A DNA stretch of 64,000 nt, from assembly GCA_016719755.1 (NCBI GenBank), contig JADJYM010000001.1, positions 62,001-126,000 of the forward strand, written 5' to 3'. Position numbers and translations under genes: made by a program. This stretch comes from Novosphingobium sp. (GTDB lineage Bacteria > Pseudomonadota > Alphaproteobacteria > Sphingomonadales > Sphingomonadaceae). Shown piece by piece: positions 46,373-55,215 of the stretch; within the stretch, counting starts at the first letter, position 1; every line of letters starts with the position of its first letter. A model generated the notes under the pieces. That model had not been told where the DNA came from and searched no databases. It saw only the letters and a program-made list of their open reading frames with translations.

Positions 46373-47601
46373 GCCTGGCCTTCCAGCTTGTCGGGATAGC
46401 GGCCCATCAGCAGCAGCAGCGCGCCGCCCGCCACGAAAGCGATGGCGGCGGCGGTCAGGGCCGGGTCGTAGGACCCCGTGCGGTCACGGATCATGCCGTA
46501 GGCAACGGGGGAAATCGCGCTCATCAGCGCGAAGGGCATATAAAGGCTGCCATAGATGCGCCCGAACTGGGCCATGCCGAAATAGCGCGCGGCCATGAAG
46601 GCAATGAGGTCGGCCTCCGCGCCCGCCGCAAAGCCCAGCAGGAACGCCGCGAGCGAGATCTGCATGGCCGCGCTCGACGTGCCGAGCAGAAGTATGCAGG
46701 CAATCGCGGGCAGGCACAGCACCGGAAAGGCCACCGCCGGCCCCCAGAAACGGTCAAGCAGCAGGCCCACCGTTATCCGGCCGACCAGCAGGCCGGTGCC
46801 GACGATCCCCATGATCCCGGCCGCCGCACCAAGGCTGATGCCGTGGTCCTTGACGATCGCGGGCATATGGCTGTGCGCCCCGCCATAAGCCAGCGCGATC
46901 AGCAGGATCGAGCACCACAGCAGCCAGAACTGGCGGGTCTTCAGGGCCTCGCCAAACGCCATGCCGGTGGTGGTGCCGTCGCTTGCCTTCAGCTCGCCGG
47001 GCAGTTCATCGGCGCGCGGTTCGCGGAACAGGGCGATCACGGCGGGCAGGGCGATCAGCAGCGGCAGCAGGGCCACGGCGGGGAACACCGCGCGCCAGCC
47101 GCCGTTGGCCAGCGCCCAGACCGCGATGCGCGGGACGATGAACGCCGCCGCGCTGGTGCCCAGCAGCATGATCGCCAGCGCCAGGCCCCGGTTCTTCACG
47201 AACCACAGCGCGATGGCGCGGCTCCACACCACCGGGGTCGATCCGATCCCGACCAGCCCGACCACGAACCACAGCAGGTAGAACGCCGCGAGCGAGGGCG
47301 GGATCACGGCAAAGGCGGCGAAGCTGACGATAAACCCGATCAGCGAAAGGATGCCGACCTTGCGCACCCCGTGGCGATCGGCCAGCCCGCCATAGACCGG
47401 CGAAAGCAGCGCGGCGGTGACGCCGAAGATAGTGATGCCCAGGCTCACCTGGGTGCGGCTCCAGCCAAGCTCCGCCTCAAGCGGGGCGAGCAGGAAGCCC
47501 AGCACGTTGAACGGCAGCGGCGAGGCACCGCACATCGTGCCCAGGAAGCCCGCCAGCAGCGTCTTCCATCCGCCTGCAAATTCCGACCGGCCTTGCGCCA
47601 T
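46369..47601 (-). CDS. MFS transporter, oxalate/formate-antiporter-like
   Basis: 410 residues, twelve predicted membrane segments. The ATG at 47599-47601 (MAQGRSEFAGGWK) was chosen over an upstream in-frame start at 47664. Family features are LGWSRTQVSLGITIFG, the loop-2-3 motif GGLADRHGVRKVGIL (G-x-x-x-D-R-x-G-x-R) and ADLIAFMAARYFGMAQFGRI, typical of the monocarboxylate/OFA branch. It probably imports an organic acid substrate of the neighbouring operons. Its position at the head of the minus-strand unit (before the FAD oxidase and methyltransferase) and opposite the CoA-pathway operon supports that. Confidence 0.87.
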   Translation of the reverse strand: MAQGRSEFAGGWKTLLAGFLGTMCGASPLPFNVLGFLLAPLEAELGWSRTQVSLGITIFGVTAALLSPVYGGLADRHGVRKVGILSLIGFIVSFAAFAVIPPSLAAFYLLWFVVGLVGIGSTPVVWSRAIALWFVKNRGLALAIMLLGTSAAAFIVPRIAVWALANGGWRAVFPAVALLPLLIALPAVIALFREPRADELPGELKASDGTTTGMAFGEALKTRQFWLLWCSILLIALAYGGAHSHMPAIVKDHGISLGAAAGIMGIVGTGLLVGRITVGLLLDRFWGPAVAFPVLCLPAIACILLLGTSSAAMQISLAAFLLGFAAGAEADLIAFMAARYFGMAQFGRIYGSLYMPFALMSAISPVAYGMIRDRTGSYDPALTAAAIAFVAGGALLLLMGRYPDKLEGQA

Positions 47602-47747
47602 GGCGCTCCCTTTTCGTGCCCCTGATAAGCCGCAGCTAGGCCTTATCCGGGCGGCGCGCTCCATCGGGGCGGGGCATTTGGTCGCCTAGCGGATACAACC
47701 CGGCTGACAGGGTGGAAGGCGCGCGCGCTCCAACCAAAGGGGAGGAC
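47602..47747. promoter_or_regulatory. Divergent promoter region
   Basis: 146 bases between the divergent MFS gene and the 13-gene operon starting at 47748. It must contain promoters for both. The GGGGAGGA ribosome site of the plus-strand operon sits at 47739-47746. I cannot assign -35/-10 boxes or an operator confidently, and no regulator gene is encoded next to it. Confidence 0.4.
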
Positions 47748-48569
47748 ATGAGCCCAGTTCTGCAATCGCTGCTGTTCGTCCCCGGATCGCGTCCCGAACG
47801 CTTCGCCAAGGCGCTGGCGAGCGGCGCGGACTGCGTGTGCATCGATCTGGAAGACGCCGTCCCGCCCGAAGGCAAGGATGCGGCCCGCGCCGCCGCGCTG
47901 GAGGCCGTTGCCGCCGATCCGCGCCATGCCATCCGGATCAACGGCCTGCGCACCCGCGCCGGGCTGGCCGACCTGCTGGCGATTGCCGCCGCACCGCTGC
48001 GCCCGCGCGTGGTGCTGGTGCCGATGGTGGAGGACGCCGCCGAAATGGCGATTGCCCGGCAGGTGCTGGCCGATCCGGCGATCATGCTGGTGCCGCTGGT
48101 CGAAACCGTGCGTGGCCTGGCCAATGCCGCCGCCATCGCCGCCGATCCGGCGGTAGGGCTGGTGATGTTCGGCGGCGGAGATTTTTCGGCGGAGCTGGGC
48201 GTCGCCCTGGCGTGGGAGCCCTTGCTGGTCGCCCGCGCGCAGCTGGTGATGGCCTGCGCCTCGGCTGGCAAGGGGGTGCTCGACGTGCCGTTCATCGCGC
48301 TCGACGACGAGGCGGGGCTGGCGGAGGACTGCGCCCGGGCAAAGGCGCTGGGCATGGTCGCCAAAGCGGCAATCCATCCCGCCCAGATCGCGGCGATCCA
48401 TACCGCTTTCCGCCCCTCCGCCACCGAGCTGGAAGAGGCCGAGGCCGCTGCCGCAGCCTGGGCCGAAGCCGGCGGCGGGGCGGTCCGCTTCCGGGGCAAG
48501 ATGTTAGAGGCGCCGGTCATGGCGCGATACAACAAGATACTGGCGTTGAAGGAAAAGATCGATGCGTGA
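47748..48569 (+). CDS. CitE-like lyase (citramalyl-/beta-methylmalyl-CoA lyase type)
   Basis: 273 residues from the ATG at 47748 with an excellent GGGGAGGA site. HpcH/HpaI-CitE TIM barrel: LLFVPGSRPERFAKALASGA, CIDLEDAVPPEGKDAAR (Asp), HAIRINGLRTR (Arg), VLVPMVEDAAEMA, VPLVETVRGLANAA (catalytic Glu) and MFGGGDFSAELG (metal Asp). The length equals that of bacterial citramalyl-CoA lyase (about 275). Expected reaction: C5 hydroxy-acyl-CoA to acetyl-CoA plus pyruvate or glyoxylate. It overlaps the MaoC gene by eight bases. With its neighbours it fits the itaconate pathway. Confidence 0.87.
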   Translation: MSPVLQSLLFVPGSRPERFAKALASGADCVCIDLEDAVPPEGKDAARAAALEAVAADPRHAIRINGLRTRAGLADLLAIAAAPLRPRVVLVPMVEDAAEMAIARQVLADPAIMLVPLVETVRGLANAAAIAADPAVGLVMFGGGDFSAELGVALAWEPLLVARAQLVMACASAGKGVLDVPFIALDDEAGLAEDCARAKALGMVAKAAIHPAQIAAIHTAFRPSATELEEAEAAAAAWAEAGGGAVRFRGKMLEAPVMARYNKILALKEKIDA

Positions 48570-49071
48570 TGGTGTTATCCAGGTTGGCCCGCAGCGTTAC
48601 CGCGAAACCTATGGCCGCTATTTCGAAGAGTTCCACGTCGGCGATATCTATGAACATCGCCCCGGCCGGACGATCACCGAGAACGACAATATCTGGTTCT
48701 CGCTGCTGACCATGAACCAGCATCCGTCGCACTGTGATGCCCATTTCGCCAGCCAGACCGAATTCGGCAAGCCGCTGGTCGCATCGCCGCTGACCGTGGC
48801 GATCATGACCGGGCAGAGCGTTTCCGACGTCAGCCAGAAGGCCGTGGCCAATCTTGGCTGGAAGGAAATCCGCCTGCTCAAGCCGGTGTTCGCGGGCGAT
48901 ACGCTCTATTCGGAATCCGAAGTGCTGGAAAAGCGCGAGAGCGAAAAGCGGCCGACGCAGGGGATCGTGACGATCAAGACCGTGGGCAAGAACCAGCGCG
49001 GCGAAGTGGTGTGCGATTTCACCCGCGTCATGCTGATCTGGAAGAAGGGCTTCGGCCCGATGGACGAATAA
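48562..49071 (+). CDS. MaoC-like enoyl-CoA hydratase (mesaconyl-/itaconyl-CoA hydratase type)
   Basis: 169 residues of the hotdog-fold MaoC family. The hydratase-2-like motif is TENDNIWFSLLTMNQHPSHC followed by DAHFASQTEFG, with the Asn/His/Asp arrangement used to add water to an alpha,beta-unsaturated CoA ester. The ending RVMLIWKKG is common in mesaconyl-CoA-hydratase-like members. It is coupled to the lyase upstream and the acyl-CoA dehydrogenase 15 bases downstream. Hydration of itaconyl- or mesaconyl-CoA to citramalyl-CoA would supply the CitE-like lyase. Confidence 0.87.
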   Translation: MRDGVIQVGPQRYRETYGRYFEEFHVGDIYEHRPGRTITENDNIWFSLLTMNQHPSHCDAHFASQTEFGKPLVASPLTVAIMTGQSVSDVSQKAVANLGWKEIRLLKPVFAGDTLYSESEVLEKRESEKRPTQGIVTIKTVGKNQRGEVVCDFTRVMLIWKKGFGPMDE

Positions 49072-49086
49072 GGAAGGCCCCGGACC

Positions 49087-50262
49087 ATGAGCGGCAGTTC
49101 CACCATCCGCCCCGCGATGCATCCCGACGACGAAGCGGCCCTGCTCGATTCGATCCAGAAGTGGATCGACAAGGACGTCCGACCGGTGGTGATGCACCAC
49201 GATCACGGCGACATCTGGCCCGAGGCGATCGTCGCCCAGATGACCGAAATGGGCCTGTTCGGCGCGACCATCGGCGAGGAATACGGCGGGCTGGGCCTGC
49301 CGGCCCAGACCTATGCCAAGATCGTGATGATGATCAGTTCCTACTGGATGGCGCTGACCGGCATTTTCAATTCGCACCTGATCATGTCCTGCGCGGTGGA
49401 ACGCTTTGGCACCGAGGCGCAGAAGCAGGCCTGGCTGCCCCGCTTTGCCAGCGGCGCAGTGCGCGGCGGGCTGGCCCTGACCGAACCCAACGCCGGAACC
49501 GACCTGCAATCGATCCGCACCACCGCGCGGCGCGATGGCGATCATTACGTGCTGAACGGGACCAAGACCTGGATCTCCAATTCGATCAACGGCAGCTGCT
49601 TTGCCCTGATCGCCAAGACCGATCCCAAGGCCGAGCCGCGCTACAAGGGGATGAGCTTTTTCATCGCCCCCAAGGGCGAAGGGCTGAGCGTCGGCAAGAA
49701 GTTCGACAAGCTGGGCTACAAGGCGATCGACAGCGCCGAACTGATCCTTGAAGACTATCGCATCCCGGCGGAAAACCTGATTGGCGGGGTTGAAGGGCAG
49801 GGCTTTTTCCAGGCCACCGGCGGGCTGGAGCTGGGCCGCATCAACGTGGCCGCGCGCGGGGTCGGGATTGCCGAGGGCGCGCTGCGGCTGGCGACCGAAT
49901 ATGCCCAGGTCCGCGAATCGATGGGCAAGCCGATTGCCGAGCATCAGGCGATCCAGCTCAAGCTGGGCGAAATGGTCACCCGCGCCCGCGCCGCCCGGCT
50001 GCTGACGCTGGATGCGGCCGCCGCCTATGACCGGGGCGAACGCTGCGACATGGAAGCGGGCATGGCCAAGTACTTCGCCTCCGAAGCCGGCGTGGCCAAC
50101 GCGCAGGATGCGATGCGGATCTTCGGCGGCTATTCCTATTCCAAGGAATACGAGATCGAACGCTATTACCGCGATGCCATGCTGATGTGCATCGGCGAAG
50201 GCACCAACGAAATGCAGCGGATCATCATTTCCAAGCAATGGGTCAAGCGGAACCCGGCATGA
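49087..50262 (+). CDS. Acyl-CoA dehydrogenase
   Basis: 391 residues. FAD-dependent enzyme introducing an alpha,beta double bond in an acyl-CoA. Visible: EEYGGLGLPAQTYAKIVMMI, GLALTEPNAGTDLQSIRT, HYVLNGTKTWISNS, the FAD loop RESMGKPIAEHQAIQLKL, and GEGTNEMQRIIISKQ with the catalytic Glu. The ATG at 49087 follows AGGAAGG. The stop overlaps the CoA-transferase start by four bases. In the pathway it may act on methylsuccinyl- or a related branched dicarboxylyl-CoA, feeding the hydratase. Confidence 0.92.
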   Translation: MSGSSTIRPAMHPDDEAALLDSIQKWIDKDVRPVVMHHDHGDIWPEAIVAQMTEMGLFGATIGEEYGGLGLPAQTYAKIVMMISSYWMALTGIFNSHLIMSCAVERFGTEAQKQAWLPRFASGAVRGGLALTEPNAGTDLQSIRTTARRDGDHYVLNGTKTWISNSINGSCFALIAKTDPKAEPRYKGMSFFIAPKGEGLSVGKKFDKLGYKAIDSAELILEDYRIPAENLIGGVEGQGFFQATGGLELGRINVAARGVGIAEGALRLATEYAQVRESMGKPIAEHQAIQLKLGEMVTRARAARLLTLDAAAAYDRGERCDMEAGMAKYFASEAGVANAQDAMRIFGGYSYSKEYEIERYYRDAMLMCIGEGTNEMQRIIISKQWVKRNPA

Positions 50263-51458
50263 GCGAGAGCCGCGCCCTTCCGCTTGCGGGCTTCCGCGTG
50301 CTCAGCGCCGAACAGTACGGCGCCGGGCCTTATGGCACGCTGTTCCTGGCCCAGCTGGGGGCAGAGGTCATCAAGATCGAACCGCCCAGGGGCGGCGATA
50401 CCGCGCGCGGGGTGGGGCCGCATTTCCTGCGTGACGGGGAAAGCCTTTATTTCCAGACCTTCAACCTCAACAAGCGTTCGATCACGCTCGATCTGGCGAG
50501 CGAGCGCGGGCAGGCGGTGCTGCACCGGCTGGTGGCGCGCAGCCACGCGGTGGCCAACAACCTGCGCGGCGACGTGCCGGGGCGGGTGGGCCTGACTTAC
50601 GAAGCGCTGAAACACGTCAATCCGGCGATCGTCTGCGCCCATGCATCGGCCTATGGCCGCGACAATCCGCGCGCCAGGTGGCCGGGCTATGACTATCTCG
50701 CCCAGGCCGAAGCGGGGTTCTGCGCCCTGACCGGAGAGCCGGACGGACCGCCCGCGCGCTTTGGCCTGTCGATGGTCGATTTCATGACCGGCACCCAGAT
50801 GGCGGTCGGCCTGCTGGCCGCGCTGCTCGATGCCCAGCGCAGCGGGGTGGGGCGCGATGTCGATGTCGATCTCTATTCGGCGGCGCTGCACCAGCTGACC
50901 TATCCGGCGGTATGGTACATGAACAAGGGCGACGTCACGCAGCGGGTGCCGCGGTCGGCCCATCCTTCGGCCACCCCCAGCCAGATGTTCCGCGCGGCGG
51001 ACGGCTGGATGTTCGTGATGGCCCAGATTCCCAAGTTCTGGCCGATCCTGTGCGAACGCATCGGCCACGCCGAACTGATCGCCGACCCGCGCTTTGCCGG
51101 GCCTGCGGACCGGCTGGCCAACCGCGCCGTGCTGACCGAGATCCTGGACGGGATATTCTCAGCCGCGCCGGTTGCGCACTGGCAGGGCCTGCTGGAAGGA
51201 CACGTTCCGGTCGCGCCGGTTTATGAACTGGACCAGGCGCTGGACAACCCGTGGGTCGATGCCGTGGGGATGCGCCAGCACGTGCCCCATCCCGACCTGC
51301 CCGATATGCAGGTGCTGGCCAGCCCGATCCGGCTGGACGGGCAGCGGCTCCCGGCGCGCGCCGCGCCGTTTCTGGGCGAGGATACGGACGAGGTGCTGGG
51401 CGAAAGCGGCTTCACACCGGATGAGATCGCCCAGCTGCGCGATGCCGGAGCGATCTGA
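50259..51458 (+). CDS. Class III CoA-transferase, copy 1 of pair
   Basis: 399 residues from the ATG at 50259. CaiB/BaiF fold: FRVLSAEQYGAGPYGTLFLA, AEVIKIEPPRGGDTARG and FQTFNLNKRSITLDLASERG at the N-terminus; catalytic Asp in GYDYLAQAEAGFCALTGEPD. Class III members use succinyl-CoA or another donor to activate dicarboxylates such as itaconate or mesaconate. Its place directly after the dehydrogenase, and the tandem second transferase, suggest either a heterodimer or two substrates. The gap to the next gene is three bases. Confidence 0.92.
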   Translation: MSESRALPLAGFRVLSAEQYGAGPYGTLFLAQLGAEVIKIEPPRGGDTARGVGPHFLRDGESLYFQTFNLNKRSITLDLASERGQAVLHRLVARSHAVANNLRGDVPGRVGLTYEALKHVNPAIVCAHASAYGRDNPRARWPGYDYLAQAEAGFCALTGEPDGPPARFGLSMVDFMTGTQMAVGLLAALLDAQRSGVGRDVDVDLYSAALHQLTYPAVWYMNKGDVTQRVPRSAHPSATPSQMFRAADGWMFVMAQIPKFWPILCERIGHAELIADPRFAGPADRLANRAVLTEILDGIFSAAPVAHWQGLLEGHVPVAPVYELDQALDNPWVDAVGMRQHVPHPDLPDMQVLASPIRLDGQRLPARAAPFLGEDTDEVLGESGFTPDEIAQLRDAGAI

Positions 51459-51461
51459 CCC

Positions 51462-52544
51462 ATGGGCAAGCTGAGCGGGATCACGGTGGTCGATCTTTCG
51501 GTGTTCCTGCCGGGGCCGATGATGACCATGATGATGGCCGATCAGGGCGCCGAGGTGTGGAAGGTGGAAAGCCCCAGCGGCGATCCCGCGCGCGAACAGG
51601 CCCCGTTCGAAGGCGGCCAGTCGGTATGGTTCCGCAATCTCAACAGGGCCAAGAAAAGCGTGGCGCTCGACCTCAAGACCGAGGCCGGACAGGCGCGGCT
51701 GTGGGAACTGATCGAACGCGCGGACGTGTTCGTCGAAGGGTTCCGTCCCGGCGTGATGCGGCGGCTGGGGTTCGATTATGCCGCCGTTTCGGCGCGCAAT
51801 CCCCGGATCGTCTATTGCTCGATTTCCGCCTTCGGGCAGGAGGGCGAGCTGGCCCACCATCCCGCTCATGACATGGCGACCCAGGCGCTGGCCGGGTTCC
51901 TTTCGGTCAACGACGGGCCGGACGGCACTCCGGTGGTGCCGGGGGTTCCCGCCGCCGACATGGGCGCCGGGCTGACCGCGCTGTCGGCCACGCTGATGGC
52001 GCTGATCGGGCGCGAGCGCACCGGGCGCGGCGATTACATCGACTGCGCGATGTTCGACAGCCTGCTGCCGTGGTGCTCGCACACCGTGGGCATGGCCCTG
52101 GCGGGGGGCGAACCGCCGCGTTCGGCCACGCAGCGTTCGCTGGGCGGGGCGGCGTTCTATCAGGTCTATGCCACCGCCGATGGCCGCCACGTGGTGCTGG
52201 GCGGTCGCGAACCGAAGTTTGCCGCGAACCTGCTGGGCGCGCTGGAGCGGATCGACCTGCTGCCCATCACCGAACGCCCGGCGGGCGAGCAGGGTGAACT
52301 GATCGCCTTTCTGCGGGATACCTTCGCCAGCCGCACCCGTGACGAATGGGTTGCCTGGTTCGCCGACAAGGACGTGGCGTTTTCGCCCGTGCTGGATTTC
52401 CGCGAAGCCTTTGCCCAGCCGCACATTGCCGAACGCGGCCTGCTGATCGAGGCGGGGGGCGGGCACATGATCGCCCCGGCGATCCGCTTTGCGGGTGAGG
52501 AATGGCATCCGGCCCCCGCGCCCGAACTTGGCGCGGACGGCTAG
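51462..52544 (+). CDS. Class III CoA-transferase, copy 2 of pair
   Basis: 360 residues, with the CaiB/BaiF core: ITVVDLSVFLPGPMMTMMMA, AEVWKVESPSGDPAREQAPF and the catalytic Asp in HPAHDMATQALAGFLSVNDG. It is related to, but clearly different from, copy 1 and about 40 residues shorter, mainly at the C-terminus. Such tandem pairs occur for enzymes that form alpha-beta heteromers. It precedes the MmgE/PrpD gene by 11 bases. Confidence 0.9.
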   Translation: MGKLSGITVVDLSVFLPGPMMTMMMADQGAEVWKVESPSGDPAREQAPFEGGQSVWFRNLNRAKKSVALDLKTEAGQARLWELIERADVFVEGFRPGVMRRLGFDYAAVSARNPRIVYCSISAFGQEGELAHHPAHDMATQALAGFLSVNDGPDGTPVVPGVPAADMGAGLTALSATLMALIGRERTGRGDYIDCAMFDSLLPWCSHTVGMALAGGEPPRSATQRSLGGAAFYQVYATADGRHVVLGGREPKFAANLLGALERIDLLPITERPAGEQGELIAFLRDTFASRTRDEWVAWFADKDVAFSPVLDFREAFAQPHIAERGLLIEAGGGHMIAPAIRFAGEEWHPAPAPELGADG

Positions 52545-52555
52545 GGCCGCGCGGC

Positions 52556-53848
52556 ATGACCCCGACTGCCCGCCTGCTTGCCTTCGCCGCCGCTCCGCAC
52601 GTTCTGCCCGGTTCCGTCCGCGCCGATTGCGAGCGGCTGGTGGCCGATACGCTGGCGGTAGGCGCGGCGGGCTGGACCGCGCCGGGCATGGCGGGCGTGC
52701 TCGCCGTGGCGCGCGGCTGGGGCGAAGGGGCCGAAGCGCGGCTGCTGGGCGAGGCGGATGCGCGCCTGCCCGCCGGGGCCGCCGCCTATGCCAACTGCTT
52801 TGCTATCCATTGCCTGGAATGGGACGCGGTCCACGAAGGGGCGGTGTGCCATGCGCTGACTGCGGTGGTCCCCGCCGTGCTGGCCGTGGCCGACCGCCGG
52901 GGCGGGGCCGCGCTGGATGATATGCTCACCGCGATCGCGGTGGGGGTCGATGTCGCTAGCGGGCTGGGGATCGCGGCGGACAGCGCGCTCAGCTTTTTCC
53001 GTCCGGCAACCGCAGGGATTTACGGCGCGGCGCTGGCGGCGGCGCGGATCGCGGGCCTGCCCGCCGCCGCCTTTGCCGATGTGCTGGGACTTGCCCATGC
53101 CCATGCCGCCGGGACCATGCAGGCCCACAGCGAAGGCTCCATCGCCCTGCCGCTGCAACTGGCCAATGCCGCGCGCGGCGCGGTCCACGCGGTCGATCTC
53201 GTCCGCCATGGTCTGACCGGCCCGCACGACGTGCTGCAAGGTCCGTTCGGCCACTTCAGCCTGTTCGAGCGGGGCGATCTGGCGCGGTATACCGGCGGGC
53301 TGGGGCAGGTCTGGCGGATATCGGAGATCAGCACCAAGCCGTTCCCCTCGGGCCGGGCCAGCCACGCCGCGCTGGGCGCGCTGGCGGAATTTGCCGGACG
53401 CGAGGTGGCGGGGGTGCAGCTCCACGTGCCGCCGCTGATCCGGCACCTTGTCGGTCGGCCCGCCTTGCCGGACATGACGGCGGCCTATGCCCGGCTGTGC
53501 CTGCCGTTCCTCGCCGCGCTGATGCTGACCGACGGGCAGATCGATCCGCGCCGGTTCACGGCTCCGGTCTTTGCCGATGCGGCGCTTCAGGCCCTCGCCG
53601 CGCGGGTGGAGCTGGTGGACGATGGCAATGCGGATCCCAACGCGCTCTCGCCGCAGCGCCTGATCGTGACGCTGGCTGACGGGACGCGGATCGAGCGCTC
53701 CGTGCCGGCCACGCTGGGCTCGCCCTTGATGCCGCTTGGTGCCGTTGAGGCGCGGGTCAAAGCCGCTCTGTGCCGCTCACTCGCCCCTCCCGGCCACGAT
53801 CCGCGCCTTTTCGCAGCCCCGATGGCCTATCTGACGGACCCGACATGA
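52556..53848 (+). CDS. MmgE/PrpD family protein
   Basis: 430 residues. This family includes 2-methylcitrate dehydratase (PrpD) and cis-aconitate decarboxylase (itaconate former). Recognised segments are CFAIHCLEWDAVHEGAVCHA (the conserved HxxDxDD-like region, here HCLEWD), FFRPATAGIYGAALAAARIA, and STKPFPSGRASHAALGALAE. In bacterial itaconate clusters an MmgE/PrpD gene is a regular companion. The ATG at 52556 is chosen as the longer frame starts inside the transferase. The stop overlaps the ligase start by four bases. Confidence 0.88.
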   Translation: MTPTARLLAFAAAPHVLPGSVRADCERLVADTLAVGAAGWTAPGMAGVLAVARGWGEGAEARLLGEADARLPAGAAAYANCFAIHCLEWDAVHEGAVCHALTAVVPAVLAVADRRGGAALDDMLTAIAVGVDVASGLGIAADSALSFFRPATAGIYGAALAAARIAGLPAAAFADVLGLAHAHAAGTMQAHSEGSIALPLQLANAARGAVHAVDLVRHGLTGPHDVLQGPFGHFSLFERGDLARYTGGLGQVWRISEISTKPFPSGRASHAALGALAEFAGREVAGVQLHVPPLIRHLVGRPALPDMTAAYARLCLPFLAALMLTDGQIDPRRFTAPVFADAALQALAARVELVDDGNADPNALSPQRLIVTLADGTRIERSVPATLGSPLMPLGAVEARVKAALCRSLAPPGHDPRLFAAPMAYLTDPT

Positions 53849-55215
53849 GCTATCCTACCTACTTCGAAGCCTTCGATATCAAGCAGTTGCTGGCCGATTA
53901 TCCGGTCGGCGACGCGTTCGTGGCACGCTATGCCAAAATCAGCCGCGACGAACTTTTCGCGCTGCAGGACGCCCGCTTTCGTCAGCTGATGCGGCGCGGC
54001 TGGGAGATTCCCTTCTACCAGCGGTTGTGGGGCGCCATGGGCATAGAGGCAGGCGATATCAATGGCTTGGCTGATATTGCCAAGCTGCCGACCTATGACA
54101 AGTCGGACCTCATGGCCTCGATCGCGGCGCACCCGCCCTACGGTGATTTCGCGGGCCTTGGCGGCGCCAACCGCCCCCCGGCGATTCTCCACACCACCTC
54201 CGGCACCACCGGCCGCCCCCAGACCCTGCTGTTCGGCCCCAAGGGCCGCGAAGTGGGCAATTTGCTGGTCGGGCGGCTCTATCGCTGGCTTGGCCTGCAG
54301 CCTTCGGACGTGGTCCATTCGGTCTACGGCCACGGCATGATCAACGGCGGCCACTATATCCGCGAGGCCGTAACCCATTATACCAACTCGCTATTCCTGT
54401 CCGCAGGGACAGGGATAGAAACCCGTTCGGCCCAGCAGGTGCAACTGATGGCTGACTTTGGCGTCACGGTCGCGGTGGGCTTTGTCGACTATCTGCGCAA
54501 GCTGGCCGATACGGCCCGCGCCGAAGGGCTGATGGACCGGATCAATCTGCGCATGATCATCGGCCACCTCGGCACCGAAGACCGCGCCGCCACCGAGGCC
54601 GCCTGGGGCGGGGCCAAGGCCTATGACTGGTACGGGGTTGGCGATACCGGCTCGATCGCTGGCGAAGGGCCGGACCGTGACGGGCTCTATGTCTGGGAAG
54701 ACGCGCACTATCTTGAGCTTCTGGATGTCGACAGCGGCGCCCCGGTTGCCCCGGGCGGCACGGGGGACATGGTGGTGACCTGCCTCTACAAGGATGACAT
54801 CGCCCCCTGCATCCGCTTCAACACCCACGACATTACCCATGTCCTGGACGGGCAGGGCGAGATCGCGTTCCAGCGCATTGCCGGGTTCAAGGGGCGCAGC
54901 GACAACATGGTCAAGCTGCGCGGGATTAACCTGTTTCCCCACGCGGTCGGCGCACTGATCGAGAACCGCGCCGATCTGACTGGCGAGTATGTCTGCAAGG
55001 TCGTTCGCGATCCGGCGAGCCAGCGCGACGACATGACGGTGCTGATCGAAAGCCGCGGCGGGACCGATGCGGCGGAACTGGGCGAAGTGCTGCGGCGCGG
55101 ACTGGGCGTGGAAGTGCGGGTGGAGCTTTGCGCGCCCGGCAGCACCGCGCCGCTGACCCAGTTGGAAGTGCGCCAGAAGCCGCTGCGGCTGATCGACGAG
55201 CGCGGACTCAAATGA
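53845..55215 (+). CDS. Phenylacetate-CoA-ligase-like adenylating enzyme
   Basis: 456 residues of the ANL superfamily, PaaK-like branch. The ATP loop is HTTSGTTGRPQTL, the A5-like motif is DWYGVGDTGSIAG, and the C-terminal hinge/second-domain segment is FKGRSDNMVKLRGINLFPHA. It would activate a carboxylate to its acyl-AMP and then acyl-CoA. It overlaps the MmgE/PrpD stop and the amidase start, both by four bases. The carboxylate substrate is unknown; an acid released by the amidase next to it is an attractive candidate. Confidence 0.9.
   Translation: MSYPTYFEAFDIKQLLADYPVGDAFVARYAKISRDELFALQDARFRQLMRRGWEIPFYQRLWGAMGIEAGDINGLADIAKLPTYDKSDLMASIAAHPPYGDFAGLGGANRPPAILHTTSGTTGRPQTLLFGPKGREVGNLLVGRLYRWLGLQPSDVVHSVYGHGMINGGHYIREAVTHYTNSLFLSAGTGIETRSAQQVQLMADFGVTVAVGFVDYLRKLADTARAEGLMDRINLRMIIGHLGTEDRAATEAAWGGAKAYDWYGVGDTGSIAGEGPDRDGLYVWEDAHYLELLDVDSGAPVAPGGTGDMVVTCLYKDDIAPCIRFNTHDITHVLDGQGEIAFQRIAGFKGRSDNMVKLRGINLFPHAVGALIENRADLTGEYVCKVVRDPASQRDDMTVLIESRGGTDAAELGEVLRRGLGVEVRVELCAPGSTAPLTQLEVRQKPLRLIDERGLK

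Noticed and set aside
48517-50238. 573-codon minus-strand frame opposite the hydratase and acyl-CoA dehydrogenase
   Set aside because: Antisense shadow rich in His, Asp and Leu; both sense genes carry complete family motifs.
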